A DNA stretch of 64,000 nt, from positions 1 through 64,000 of the forward strand of contig JBFXJP010000001.1 in the NCBI GenBank assembly GCA_050174775.1. The letters run 5' to 3'. This document shows, one piece after another, positions 1 to 8,991 of the stretch (positions are counted from its first letter, which is position 1; every line of letters begins with the position of its first letter). This DNA is from CAYPGJ01 sp050174775 (GTDB taxonomy: Bacteria; Planctomycetota; Phycisphaerae; Phycisphaerales; UBA1924). The position numbers and the translations under genes are program-made. Below the pieces are notes generated by a model. The model did no database searches, was not told the DNA's origin, and saw only the letters and a list, made by a program, of their open reading frames with translations.

Positions 1-847
1 ACCACGCGTTCACGGGGACGTTCATGTTGTTGCCGGCGTTGGGGTGCCCGGCGGGGAACACCAGCGCGACGAAGAGACCCGTCGTGAAGGAGTTCGGATC
101 GAGGCCGAGGTTGTAGAAGTCGGGGATGGCGCCGACGGGGAGGCCGCCGTCCGGTGTGGAGTTGGTGCCGCCCCAGAGGACGCGGTCGACGATGAAGCCG
201 GATGTGGAGTTCACGCCCTCGTTCGTCCAGAGGGTGGTGATCGCGTTCACGAAGGCCTCGGTGCGGAGCTGGGCCGGCGTGGTGGCGTTCGCGGAGAAGA
301 GGAAGCGGACATCGGGAGCGCCCGTCGCCAGGTTGGTCTTCGCGAAGTTGAGGCCGTAGCCGGTGAAGAAGCCGTCGGGCGGCTGAGCCGTCGATGTGAA
401 GAGGCGCAGCTTGTTCGTGGAGTTGCCACCGGCATTCTCCGCCGTGACGCCTGCGAATGGGGCGACCTGTGCGGGGTTGACGTGCGTGCGGCCGGTGACG
501 CCGGCCGTGGCGGCCGCGCCGCCCCACACGCCCGCGGTCGTTTGATTCGCCATCGACGCCGGGAGGAGGTTCATGTCCTCGAACGAGTGCATGAGGGACG
601 ACTGGTTCGGGCCGTCAGCGCCCGCGCTGCCGCGCGAGATCATGCCGAACGCCGAGCCGATGTCCATGCGAACACCACTCTCACGGCTCTTGCCGAGTAG
701 CGCCGTGGAGGGGGTCACCGCCTGACCGGTAGCAGGGTCGACACGGCGCAGCTCGAAGCGGCTGCCGGGTGAGAGCAGCCCGGTCGAGGCGTGCGCCGTC
801 ATGCATACCGCGGCCCCTGCGGCCGCTGCGATCCATCCGATTCTCAT
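1..847 (-). CDS. Secreted hypothetical protein, 3' end cut by window edge
   Basis: The reading frame stays open from an ATG at 847 down to the left edge, so only the first ~282 residues are present. AGGAG lies 9 nt before the ATG. The N-terminus is a clear signal peptide (MRIGWIAAAAGAAVCM, then an Ala-rich stretch with a THAS cleavage region). The mature part is rich in Gly, Asn, Thr and Ala with no catalytic motif I recognise, in the style of planctomycete exported surface proteins. A C-terminal sorting signal such as PEP-CTERM would lie outside the window and cannot be judged. Function unknown. Confidence 0.75.
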   Translation of the reverse strand, partial: MRIGWIAAAAGAAVCMTAHASTGLLSPGSRFELRRVDPATGQAVTPSTALLGKSRESGVRMDIGSAFGMISRGSAGADGPNQSSLMHSFEDMNLLPASMANQTTAGVWGGAAATAGVTGRTHVNPAQVAPFAGVTAENAGGNSTNKLRLFTSTAQPPDGFFTGYGLNFAKTNLATGAPDVRFLFSANATTPAQLRTEAFVNAITTLWTNEGVNSTSGFIVDRVLWGGTNSTPDGGLPVGAIPDFYNLGLDPNSFTTGLFVALVFPAGHPNAGNNMNVPVNAW

Positions 848-1318
848 GAGTCTTTTCTCCTCGAGTCATGTCGGGAAGGGCGTTGGGCGAGAGCACGACC
901 ACCGTGCCCGGCCGAGCCCGACCATCACGTTCCGTTCGCACGCGTGGCCTTAATGGCAACGCGATCCGCTGGAAGTTCTTGCAAATTCACGACGAGCATT
1001 CACGATCCCCACGCCGACAGCACAGCACCCACGATCGTCGCGTCACGCGACGCGAACCGCTCGTATCCCCGGGAAAGTTCAGATGTGCCCACGAGGTGTG
1101 ACGGACGCGTGCGCCCGTTCGACGTCGCTCCGTGGCGTGCGTGACCAAGGAACCGACGTCGGACGCGCAACTATGCGCTGCAAACAACGAGGTTCAAGCG
1201 TGGGCGCAGGATTCAGACCGACTTTGGACGGGTGCGCGTGGGTTCGGCGAGCATGTCTGCGGAGGTTCCCTGAGCAACGCGCGTGATGGCTCAGGGTTTC
1301 GCCGAACGAGACAGAGGC
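848..1318. other. 471-bp intergenic region
   Basis: This gap separates the start of the left-edge secreted protein from the end of the HEAT-like gene; both are on the minus strand. Short frames here lack ribosome binding sites and recognisable products. It must hold the promoter of the left gene, but I see no convincing -35/-10 pair. The only clear structure is the nested inverted repeat at 1242-1307. No RNA gene is recognised. Confidence 0.5.
1242..1307 (-). terminator. Nested inverted repeat just after the HEAT-like gene
   Basis: Two inverted repeats are nested: outer arms 1242-1250 and 1299-1307 (GTTCGGCGA/TCGCCGAAC) and inner arms 1268-1275 and 1289-1296 (CCCTGAGC/GCTCAGGG), all perfect. 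The structure sits 12 nt after the stop codon of the minus-strand gene ending at 1319. There is no U-tract, so it may be a factor-assisted terminator or an mRNA 3' stabiliser rather than a classical intrinsic terminator. Confidence 0.5.
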
Positions 1319-3316
1319 TCACGAATCGGGGGGGTGTTCGCCCGCGTTCTCATCCGGTCCGCCGCTCGGCTGTGGAGTGCGCGAACCGTACAGGCGCTCA
1401 CGCTCAGCAGGAGTCAACGAGGTCTCGAACAGTCTGGCGATCCGCTCGCGCACCGTGGTTTCGTGCGGGGATCCGGCGCAGAGCGCTAACGCGTCGAGCC
1501 AGGCGTTCGCGGCGGCTCCAACCGCTTCTGCTTCGTCCAGGCGCGCCAGAAGAACGAGCGCGATGACGCGCGCGCGGCGGAAGGCGGGCTCGTTTCGCGC
1601 GGCGGCTGCGCTGTCGAGGATCTGGAGGGCTGCCTGACCATCCCTTGTCTGGAGGGCGTCCTCCGCCCCGGCGAGCGCGATACGCGCAGCGGTCTCACCC
1701 GCTCCAGCCGCGCTGAGCGCTCCTGCGCGGGCGAGCACCTCTCGGCGCTCCGTCGGATTATCGACGGAGTAAACCGCGTGTCGGAATGTCTCCTCGGGGA
1801 AAGCCAGCAGCACGCGCGCGAGCCCGTCGAGTCTTGCCTCCCCGAGGTGAGCGCCGACGGAACGCAGGCGTTCGAACATCTCCACCGTCGGCGTGCGCGT
1901 AGCAAGTGCGCGGCAGGCAAGGTCGAAGACCTGAATCTCGGGCTGCCCTGCGATGCTGAGGAGGAGGGCGAGGCCGCTGTCGCTTGAAGCGAGGCCCTCG
2001 GCCATCGCGGTCCGCGCGCCGGGCTCGCCGGTGTGCCAGATAGCGCGGAGAGCCTCGGTGTGAGTCGGCGCGGCGAGCGTGCCGAGCAGGCGCGCCGACG
2101 ACGCGGAGATTCGCGCGGGATCGATCTTCGACAGCAGATCGATGGCGTTTGCGCCCGTGGTGTGATCGAGGGGTGAGATGCGGTGGATCGCAGCGAGCGC
2201 CTCCGCGGCTGCCGGGCGAGCGGGCCCTGAGGTGGCGAGCCACTTCATGCAGAGAGAGATCTCGGCGGGGTCAGGACGGTTGGCCAGGAGCCGGAGCAGC
2301 GGAGCCGCGACGCGCTCGTCCGTTTCAGCGCGGAGCGCGGCGATCGCAGGGGCGATGTCCTTGGGGGCGAGATTGGCGAGGAGTCGTGCCGCGGCGGCGC
2401 GGAGCTCGTGTGCGCCTGCGGAGAGAGATGGAACGGCCGCGTCCGCCACGCTTCCGTCGAGAGGCTGCGCGTTGAGGAGCGCACGGGATGCGAGGTCGAA
2501 CCCGATCAGGCGCACCTGCGGGGACTCGTCCTTGAGCATGCCTGCGAGCATGCCGGAGCGTTCCTCCGCGCGCGTGAGGGCGTACACGCGACCGTACGCA
2601 TCTGCGAGCCGTGTGGTGAGTGCATCACGCTCGCGCGCGAGCCGCTGTGCACGTGCGGCCTGGGCGTTCGAGAGTCGGACCCGCCATTCCCCTTCGGGGA
2701 GGAAGCCGTGCTCGCGCCACCACCCGTCCCACAGGGCAGGTTCGGCGGGAAGATCGTCGCGCCCGGTGAGACGGACAAGAGCCCCCCAGAGTGCGGTGCG
2801 CTCGGCCGGTGTAGTGGCGCGGCTGAGGGTCTTGACCACGGCGCCGATCGCTTCTCGCGGGGACGAGGGGGCGCCGCCCAGCGCAACCGCGGCCGCGTGC
2901 GAGACGTTCCCGCGGATGTCGTCGCATGCCCGGACCAGCGGGCCGACCATCGATGCGGGCGTGCCGGCGTCGGTCACGGCGACGATGGCCGCGAGAGCTG
3001 CTGCGGTGGGGGCGTCGGCGGCCATCGCGCGTGAGAGCGCGTCCCAGCCCGCGTCGGTCCTGAGTCCCGCGAGGTGCGAGGCCGCGGCTGCTCGCTGGGT
3101 CTCCGTCGATCCCTCATCCAAGATCAGTTCGGAGGCCTGTCGGGCGGTCAGCGGGCCGTTCGCGTGGGCTGCCAGGGCGGAATCAGCGGTCTCGCCGCCG
3201 GGGCCCACGGCCTGAGAGAATGCGATGGCCTGCTCTCCCGTACCCCACGCGCATATGGAAAGCCAGAGCCCCAGGCCCCCAAAGACGCGACACGATTTCC
3301 GCAAGCCGTCGCGCAA
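1319..3316 (-). CDS. Exported HEAT-like helical repeat protein
   Basis: A 665-residue protein starting at TTG, chosen because AGGAGG lies directly upstream and no other start is better placed. Residues 10-35 form a hydrophobic signal sequence. The rest is Ala/Leu/Arg-rich helical hairpins of 30-40 residues, such as ESPQVRLIGFDLASRALL and ELRAAAARLLANLAPKD, resembling HEAT/PBS-lyase repeats that act as binding scaffolds. The last ~25 residues are polar and disordered (QPSGGPDENAGEHPPDS). No catalytic residues are visible. It is divergently transcribed from a TPR protein, so both may belong to one envelope-related assembly (inference). Confidence 0.75.
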   Translation of the reverse strand: MRDGLRKSCRVFGGLGLWLSICAWGTGEQAIAFSQAVGPGGETADSALAAHANGPLTARQASELILDEGSTETQRAAAASHLAGLRTDAGWDALSRAMAADAPTAAALAAIVAVTDAGTPASMVGPLVRACDDIRGNVSHAAAVALGGAPSSPREAIGAVVKTLSRATTPAERTALWGALVRLTGRDDLPAEPALWDGWWREHGFLPEGEWRVRLSNAQAARAQRLARERDALTTRLADAYGRVYALTRAEERSGMLAGMLKDESPQVRLIGFDLASRALLNAQPLDGSVADAAVPSLSAGAHELRAAAARLLANLAPKDIAPAIAALRAETDERVAAPLLRLLANRPDPAEISLCMKWLATSGPARPAAAEALAAIHRISPLDHTTGANAIDLLSKIDPARISASSARLLGTLAAPTHTEALRAIWHTGEPGARTAMAEGLASSDSGLALLLSIAGQPEIQVFDLACRALATRTPTVEMFERLRSVGAHLGEARLDGLARVLLAFPEETFRHAVYSVDNPTERREVLARAGALSAAGAGETAARIALAGAEDALQTRDGQAALQILDSAAAARNEPAFRRARVIALVLLARLDEAEAVGAAANAWLDALALCAGSPHETTVRERIARLFETSLTPAERERLYGSRTPQPSGGPDENAGEHPPDS

Positions 3317-3335
3317 TTGCCCCTCCTGTTCGCCG

Positions 3336-3343
3336 AGTATAGT
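3336..3343. promoter_or_regulatory. Possible back-to-back -10 elements
   Basis: In the 118-bp divergent gap, AGTATAGT reads TATAGT on the plus strand (3338-3343) and TATACT on the minus strand (3341-3336), so each direction has a -10-like hexamer. No good -35 is seen on either side. The position would place the minus-strand transcription start only a few bases before the AGGAGG of the HEAT-like gene. Confidence 0.25.
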
Positions 3344-3434
3344 TAGGTATGCGCGGCGGTCGGTCCGGTTCCGGCCAGCGCTCGTCCTCCACCGGCGGCT
3401 CGGCCTCCCGTCCGCCCTCGGCGCATCTTCCCGG

Positions 3435-4937
3435 ATGATGAACGACTGGTCCGACGCCGAACGACACGTGGAGAAGGCCCACGAGTATTACGAGGCCGGA
3501 CGGTGGGCCGACGCCGAATCCGAACTTCGCGAAGCCCTGTCGCTCAACCCCTATCGTGCCGAATGGCACTTCAATCTCGGTCTCACCCTCGAGGCGGCGG
3601 GCCGGTTCGAAGACGCTTCAGCCGCGTTCCTCCGGGCGCACGAGCTGGAGCCCGAGGATGGGCAGACGACGGTGGCGCTGGGGCTGACCGCGCTCCGGCT
3701 GGATGAGCCGGCGAAGGCCATCGAATGGTTCGAGCAGGCCGAGCGGCTCGAGCCCGCGCGACCCGATTCCTACATCCACCGCATCGAGGCGTACGCCCGT
3801 CTGGGCGATCACGATCGCGCGGAAGCGATGTTCTTCCTCGTCCAGCACCTCGACGAGGAGTGGCCGCTGGGCGCCAATGGCTCCACGCGCGCCGCGCGTG
3901 CGGCACAGTCCGACATCGAGAAGCACTGGGACGAGCACGCCACGCTCACCGATATGGACCGCGCTGCGGCGCTCGCGAACATGGCCGGCTCGCTCCTGGA
4001 CCGCCAGCAGCATGAGCGGGCGATCTGGTGTCTGCGCGAGGCGCTCCAGCTCGATCCGGCGTTGCCGCGAGCCCACGCCAAGCTCGCTGAAGCGTACGGC
4101 GCGACGGGACGACAGGAACGGGCGCGACAGCTGTACCTGCGTGAGCTCCGCGAGCGTCCGGGGTGTGTCGACACGCTCCTCGATCTCGGCGATCTCCTTG
4201 TCGACATGGGGCGCTTTGCCGAGGCCGGCGAGAAATACCGGCGTGTGCTGGAATTGGAGAGCGACAACCCTGAGGCGCACGCAGCGCTCGGCGAGCTTGC
4301 CCTCCGGCAGAATGCCGATCGCGATGCCGCGGCCGCGTTCGGCGTTGTGCTCCGGCTCGATCCGGAATTCCCAGCGGTGCGTCGGCGTCTCGCGGAGCTC
4401 GCGCTTCGACAGAACGAGATCGGCGAGGCACGCAAGCATCTGCGCAGCGAGCTGAAGGTGTTCAAGCGGCCTGATCGTCAACTGCCGCCCGATTGGCAGG
4501 CGGACGACCTGGCGGACTTCGGGGAGCTTCTTCTCGACGCGAAGCTCCCAGCGGATGCGGTTTCGGTCTTCCGTGCACTCGTCGAGATGACCCCCGACGA
4601 TCCGCAGGCGCACCATCTGCTGGCTGTGGCGTGCCTTGAATCCGGGCTGCGCCCCGAGGGTGAAGCGGCGGAGCGTCGAGCGCTGAAGCGCGACCCGCGG
4701 CTGATCGCGGCGATTCACAACCTCGCGCTCTCGGCCTACGAGACCGGTCGGTACACCAGCACGCGCGCCTGGATCGAACGGGCGATCCGACTTGGGCTGG
4801 AGGACGCGTCGCTGCGACGGCTTCGGATGCTGCTGCGGTTCCGCGCGTGTGAACGGGTGTGCCGCGCGGTATTCCGCCGAGCACTCTCCGTGCTCCCGAC
4901 ATTCCGGCGCCGTCGTCCTGATGCCACGGCCGCGTAA
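3435..4937 (+). CDS. TPR repeat protein
   Basis: About 500 residues. The frame is open upstream, but the double ATG at 3435/3438 is where TPR homology begins (MMNDWSDAERHVEKAHEYYE); an upstream start would overlap the divergent gene. At least eight tetratricopeptide-type units follow, with canonical spacing of W/L, G, Y, A and P, for example EAGRWADAESELREALSLNP and DMGRFAEAGEKYRRVLELE. There is no signal peptide, and the Arg-rich tail (ACERVCRAVFRRALSVLPTF, then an RRRR run) could contact nucleic acid or membrane. Probably a cytoplasmic scaffold. The stop lies 22 bp from the convergent trpB. Confidence 0.8.
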   Translation: MMNDWSDAERHVEKAHEYYEAGRWADAESELREALSLNPYRAEWHFNLGLTLEAAGRFEDASAAFLRAHELEPEDGQTTVALGLTALRLDEPAKAIEWFEQAERLEPARPDSYIHRIEAYARLGDHDRAEAMFFLVQHLDEEWPLGANGSTRAARAAQSDIEKHWDEHATLTDMDRAAALANMAGSLLDRQQHERAIWCLREALQLDPALPRAHAKLAEAYGATGRQERARQLYLRELRERPGCVDTLLDLGDLLVDMGRFAEAGEKYRRVLELESDNPEAHAALGELALRQNADRDAAAAFGVVLRLDPEFPAVRRRLAELALRQNEIGEARKHLRSELKVFKRPDRQLPPDWQADDLADFGELLLDAKLPADAVSVFRALVEMTPDDPQAHHLLAVACLESGLRPEGEAAERRALKRDPRLIAAIHNLALSAYETGRYTSTRAWIERAIRLGLEDASLRRLRMLLRFRACERVCRAVFRRALSVLPTFRRRRPDATAA

Positions 4938-4959
4938 CTCATGCGGAGTCTAAGGTGTT

Positions 4960-6195
4960 TCAAGCCTTGCTCTGACGGAGTGCGAGGAGTCGCGCTGCTT
5001 CATCCACGTCCTTGTCGCCGCGTCCCGAGAGATTGACCAGCACGATCTGGTCCGGCGTCATCGTGCCCGCGAGCCGCACGGCTTCGGCGATGGCATGGGA
5101 CGATTCGAGCGCAGGGATCAGGCCTTCCGTGCGAGCCAGCGTCACGAACGCGTCGAGGGCGTCATCATCCGTTGCGGTCGTGTACAGCGCGCGGCCCGTG
5201 TCCTTCCAATAGGAGTGCTCGGGTCCGACGCCAGGGTAATCGAGCCCTGCAGAACAGGAGTGCACGTCGCTCGTCTGGCCTTCTGCGCTCTGGAGCACAT
5301 AGCTCAGCGAGCCGTGCAGCACACCGGGCGTCCCGAACGAGAGAGGTGCCGCGTGCTCCCCGGCCTTTGCGCTGCGACCGCCTGCTTCGACGCCGACAAG
5401 CGCGACTTTCTCATCCTCGACGAACGGGTAGAAGATGCCGGCCGCGTTCGAGCCCCCGCCGACACAGGCGACTACGGCGTCAGGGAGGCGCCCGAATGAT
5501 TCCAGACATTGTCTTCGCGCCTCCCGCCCGATGACGGACTGGAGATCGCGCACGATCATGGGGAAGGGGTGCGGACCGACAACGCTGCCGAGGATGTAGT
5601 GCGTAGTGTCGCTGCTGGCCATCCAGTCGCGCATCGCCTCATTGGTTGCGTCCTTGAGCGTCCGCGATCCCTCCTCCACCTCCACGACTCGCGCACCCAG
5701 CAGACGCATCCGCACCACGTTCAGCCGCTGGCGGCGCACGTCCTCAGCTCCCATGTACACCTCGCACGTAAGGCCTAAGTGTGCCGCGGCTGTCGCGGAC
5801 GCCACGCCGTGCTGCCCCGCGCCCGTCTCGGCGATCACCCGCTTCTTGCCCATCCGGCGCGCGAGCAACCCCTGGCCGAGCGTGTTGTTGATCTTGTGGG
5901 CGCCCGTGTGGGCGAGGTCCTCGCGTTTGAGCACGATTCGCGCGGCCTTGTGCGATCCGCTCCGGTGCGCCGCGAACGCCGTCAGTCTCTTCGCCTCCAT
6001 GATCGGGGTGGGGCGTCCGACGAGCGCTTTGTAGAGGACATCGAGTTCTGCTGCGAACGAGGAATCGGCTCGCGCATGCGTGTACTCCACCTCCAACCGG
6101 TGCAGCGCGCTGACCAGTGTCTCCGGCACGAATGCGCCGCCGAACTCTCCGAATCGACCCGCCGCGTCGGGAACCGTCTTCACTGACGTCGTCAT
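4960..6195 (-). CDS. trpB: Tryptophan synthase beta chain
   Basis: 411 residues, the usual TrpB length. It condenses indole with L-serine to tryptophan using PLP. The N-terminal GRFGEFGGAFVPETLV motif, the PLP lysine K101 in HTGAHKINN, the TGAGQHG loop, the phosphate-binding GGGSNA and the C-terminal ESSHA and LSGRGDKD motifs are all present, which marks the TrpB1 type. No trpA, trpF or trpC lies next to it, so the trp genes are dispersed or trpA is elsewhere. It is followed upstream by an MFS gene on the same strand, 9 bp from its start. Confidence 0.96.
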   Translation of the reverse strand: MTTSVKTVPDAAGRFGEFGGAFVPETLVSALHRLEVEYTHARADSSFAAELDVLYKALVGRPTPIMEAKRLTAFAAHRSGSHKAARIVLKREDLAHTGAHKINNTLGQGLLARRMGKKRVIAETGAGQHGVASATAAAHLGLTCEVYMGAEDVRRQRLNVVRMRLLGARVVEVEEGSRTLKDATNEAMRDWMASSDTTHYILGSVVGPHPFPMIVRDLQSVIGREARRQCLESFGRLPDAVVACVGGGSNAAGIFYPFVEDEKVALVGVEAGGRSAKAGEHAAPLSFGTPGVLHGSLSYVLQSAEGQTSDVHSCSAGLDYPGVGPEHSYWKDTGRALYTTATDDDALDAFVTLARTEGLIPALESSHAIAEAVRLAGTMTPDQIVLVNLSGRGDKDVDEAARLLALRQSKA

Positions 6196-6204
6196 GCCCG
6201 CACT

Positions 6205-7521
6205 CTACGTTCCCTCCGGGTTGGGCGCACGCTCCGCAGCGGCCGCGCGACCGCGCCGGACGTCCACGAGAGCCAACCCCGCGAGCCCGATCGCGAACGC
6301 GCCCGCGACGAGCAGCATCGCCTTGTCCTGTCCTGCCTGCTTCGAGACGAGCCCGTAGGTCAGGGGCCCGCACACGCCCGCGGACTTGTACGCCAGCCCC
6401 CAGAACCCGAAAAACTCGGCGCTGCGTCGCCTGGGGGTCAGGTCCGCCACCAACGCGCGGCTCGCCGGCCCGATGACGCCGAGACCGATCCCGACGCCGA
6501 TGCCGAGGAGCCCGAGCGTCCACAGTGAGCCGTCGCGCTCGGGCAACGCGCTGGCGCCGAGGGCTGTGCCCGTCCAGACAAGCAGCGCAAACACGAGCAC
6601 AGTCCGCCGGCCGACGCGGTCGTGCACAAGTGCCGTGATGAACGACGTCAGCCCGGACACAGCCGCCAGCGTCCACACGAACCACACGATCCTTGACCCG
6701 CTGCCGAGGTGCTTTTCCGCGATAATCCCTGCGAACACCACGATCACCTGCACGCCGCACGAGTAGACGAAGAACGCGAAGAGGAAGACCGCGAGGTCCC
6801 GGAACCGTCCGATCTCACGCGCAGTCCGCGCCAGGCGTGCGAACGTGGCGTGCACGCCACGCTTCTCGCGCACACTTGCGATCCCGCGGTCACGTAGGAA
6901 GAGCGCCGTTGGGAGCCCCGCGACGGCAAACCACGCGGCCGCGAACAGGAACACATTACGGAACCCCTCGTCCGTCCCCTGAGCCACCCCTGGCAGCAGC
7001 AACGCTGCCGGCAGACACACAAGCGCCCCGATATATCCGAACGTCCACCCCAGCGCCGAGACACGCCCCACCGTCTCCGGCGTGCTGATCTGTGGCAGGA
7101 ACGCGCCGAGAAAATTCTCCCCCAACATGAACAACGCGCACGCCCCCACGAACAGCGTCATCCCGAGACCCACATCGCCGCGCCCTACGAACGCCAGACA
7201 TGCCGTCAGCGCCACGCACCCCGCCCCCGTCCCGATCAGCCACGCCTTCCGACGTCCCGTGGCATCGGCCGCGGCGCCGACAAACGGGCTCAGGCACACC
7301 GCGATCACACTCGCCAGCGCGAAAGACTGCCCCCACAGCGCCTCGCCCCTCCCATCCTCCCCGACCACGCGCGTCTTGAAGTACAACCCGTAGAACAGCG
7401 TCACCACCAGCAGTGTGAACGACTGGTTCGCGAGGTCGTACATCCCCCACGAGATCACCTGCCCGGGCTGCTCCACGCCCCGGAACGGGCTCATCCTGCG
7501 CCACACGTCTCTCGTCGACAC
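6205..7521 (-). CDS. MFS transporter, UMF1/Atg22-like
   Basis: 438 residues with about 12 hydrophobic segments. The first helix carries the UMF1 (Atg22-like) signature WGMYDLANQSFTLLVVTLFY, and the region after helix 2 has the MFS loop motif GAAADATGRRKAW. The repeat of that motif in the second half is DRVGRRTVLV. Substrate unknown; relatives export amino acids or small metabolites. Start is uncertain: GTG at 7521 gives a 9-residue longer product than the ATG at 7494. It lies directly before trpB on the same strand, so the two may be co-transcribed. Confidence 0.85.
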   Translation of the reverse strand: MSTRDVWRRMSPFRGVEQPGQVISWGMYDLANQSFTLLVVTLFYGLYFKTRVVGEDGRGEALWGQSFALASVIAVCLSPFVGAAADATGRRKAWLIGTGAGCVALTACLAFVGRGDVGLGMTLFVGACALFMLGENFLGAFLPQISTPETVGRVSALGWTFGYIGALVCLPAALLLPGVAQGTDEGFRNVFLFAAAWFAVAGLPTALFLRDRGIASVREKRGVHATFARLARTAREIGRFRDLAVFLFAFFVYSCGVQVIVVFAGIIAEKHLGSGSRIVWFVWTLAAVSGLTSFITALVHDRVGRRTVLVFALLVWTGTALGASALPERDGSLWTLGLLGIGVGIGLGVIGPASRALVADLTPRRRSAEFFGFWGLAYKSAGVCGPLTYGLVSKQAGQDKAMLLVAGAFAIGLAGLALVDVRRGRAAAAERAPNPEGT

Positions 7522-7555
7522 CCCCGGAATCTACTCTCCGTCCCGCCGCGCAGCA

Positions 7556-7588
7556 CAACGCCCGCGTCGTGAGCCGGCGCGGGCGTTG
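7556..7588 (-). terminator. Strong hairpin after the TlpA-like gene
   Basis: A perfect 11-bp stem (7556-7566 CAACGCCCGCG with 7578-7588 CGCGGGCGTTG) encloses an 11-nt loop. It sits 28 nt past the stop of the TlpA-like gene and before the start of the MFS gene. No U-run follows, but stem strength and position suggest transcription termination or insulation between the two genes. Confidence 0.6.
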
Positions 7589-7616
7589 CAACGGTCAGTT
7601 CAGTTGTCGTCGCGAC

Positions 7617-8867
7617 TCAGTGCGCAGGCGGCGCCGGGAGATTGAACTCCTTCAGCAGCCCGTCGATCTTGGTGTGCTTGTCCGCCGCGTCAGACGCCGG
7701 GTGCATGCCGCGGAACCGCACGACCCCGTTCGGGTCGAGAATCGCCACGTGCGGGATCCCGTTGATCCCGTAGTCCGGGTTGAACACGTTCTGCTTCGTG
7801 AACACCACCGGCCACGTCATCTCGTGGTCCTTCATGAGCTCCGGCATGAGCGAGTGCTCCTTGGCCGGGTCGCCCGTGCAATCCACCGGCGTGCCCCCCT
7901 TGGGGTAGTGCTTGCCCTGGATGCTCGTCACGCCCACCACCGCCACCGGGTACCCCTCGTAGTGCGACACCAGGTCGCGCACGTTCGGGAACGACCGGAT
8001 GCACGGCCCGCACCACGTCGCCCAGAAATCCAGCACCACCACCTTGCCCTTCAGGTCCGCCAGCGACTTGATCGCCGGATCGCTCGACCACTCGATCGTC
8101 AGTTCCGGCGACACGTTCCCGACCAGCGTCCCTTTCGCAAACGCTCCGTTCAGGAATTCCGTCGTTCGCGCAAGCCGCTCGGCCACCTTTCCGTCCGCGG
8201 TCTTGCCGGCCGCCTCTGCGAGCGTCACCAGCTTCACCCGCAGCCCCTGCGCCGCCTTCGCGCTCGCATCTCCGGCGCCCATCAGCCCCGAGAACAGGTA
8301 CTGCGCCTGCATGATCGCATCCACCGACATGCTCTCGTCGAGCATGTCGCCCACTCCGGCCAGTTCCCCGGCCACCTGCGTCAGCGCGTCCTTGTTCGCG
8401 TACGCCGCTTGGATGAACAGCTCGTACCCCTTGCCCTGCTTGAACGCCTCGCGCAGCCCCGGGTGCGTGGCCGCGGCCTTCAGCGCCGCAGCTTGCTCGT
8501 CCGCGCTCGTCTCCTCACTCATGAACACCAGTGTCTTCACCGCAGCGCGCGCCCCGTCCGCGTCCTTCGACGACGACAGCTCCTTCAGCCGCGCCGTCGC
8601 CTCCTCGCTGTGGCTCCCGTACGACAGCCCGTCGAGCTCGTCGATCTGATCCATCGTCAGGCCGCCGATGTCGATCCCCTCAAGCGCCGCGTCCGCCGCG
8701 GTCTTCGCCGTCTCGCGCGTCAGGTTCTTCTCGCTGCGCAGCGCCGCGATCTTCTCCTTCAGCGCCGTGTTCGACGCCTCGATCTGCTCCGGCGTCGTCG
8801 GCCCCCCGAACGCCATCCCCGCCAACGCCGTCATCGCCGCCGCAGCCCACACCAGTGTTCGCGCCAT
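7617..8867 (-). CDS. Exported TlpA-family thioredoxin-like protein
   Basis: 416 residues. AGGAGC is 8 nt before the ATG. A signal peptide (MARTLVWAAAAMTALAGMAFGG) is followed by ~230 residues of helical Ala/Glu/Lys-rich sequence, then a TlpA/ResA-like thioredoxin domain from about residue 255. The active site is W285-C286-G-P-C289, and the cis-proline is in NGIPHVAILD. Such proteins act as periplasmic thiol reductants or disulfide exchangers, often for cytochrome maturation. The CxxC and fold are evident; the role of the long helical N-terminal domain is unknown. Confidence 0.88.
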   Translation of the reverse strand: MARTLVWAAAAMTALAGMAFGGPTTPEQIEASNTALKEKIAALRSEKNLTRETAKTAADAALEGIDIGGLTMDQIDELDGLSYGSHSEEATARLKELSSSKDADGARAAVKTLVFMSEETSADEQAAALKAAATHPGLREAFKQGKGYELFIQAAYANKDALTQVAGELAGVGDMLDESMSVDAIMQAQYLFSGLMGAGDASAKAAQGLRVKLVTLAEAAGKTADGKVAERLARTTEFLNGAFAKGTLVGNVSPELTIEWSSDPAIKSLADLKGKVVVLDFWATWCGPCIRSFPNVRDLVSHYEGYPVAVVGVTSIQGKHYPKGGTPVDCTGDPAKEHSLMPELMKDHEMTWPVVFTKQNVFNPDYGINGIPHVAILDPNGVVRFRGMHPASDAADKHTKIDGLLKEFNLPAPPAH

Positions 8868-8991
8868 CGCCGTTCGCTCCTGTTCGTCGCGCGTCGCGCC
8901 GCGCGTGGTCAGACCGCGACCCCGGGGTTCATCCCGAATCTACCGGAACAGGGGCCCCAGGGCTGCTCCCGACCCGCACTTTTCCACCACT

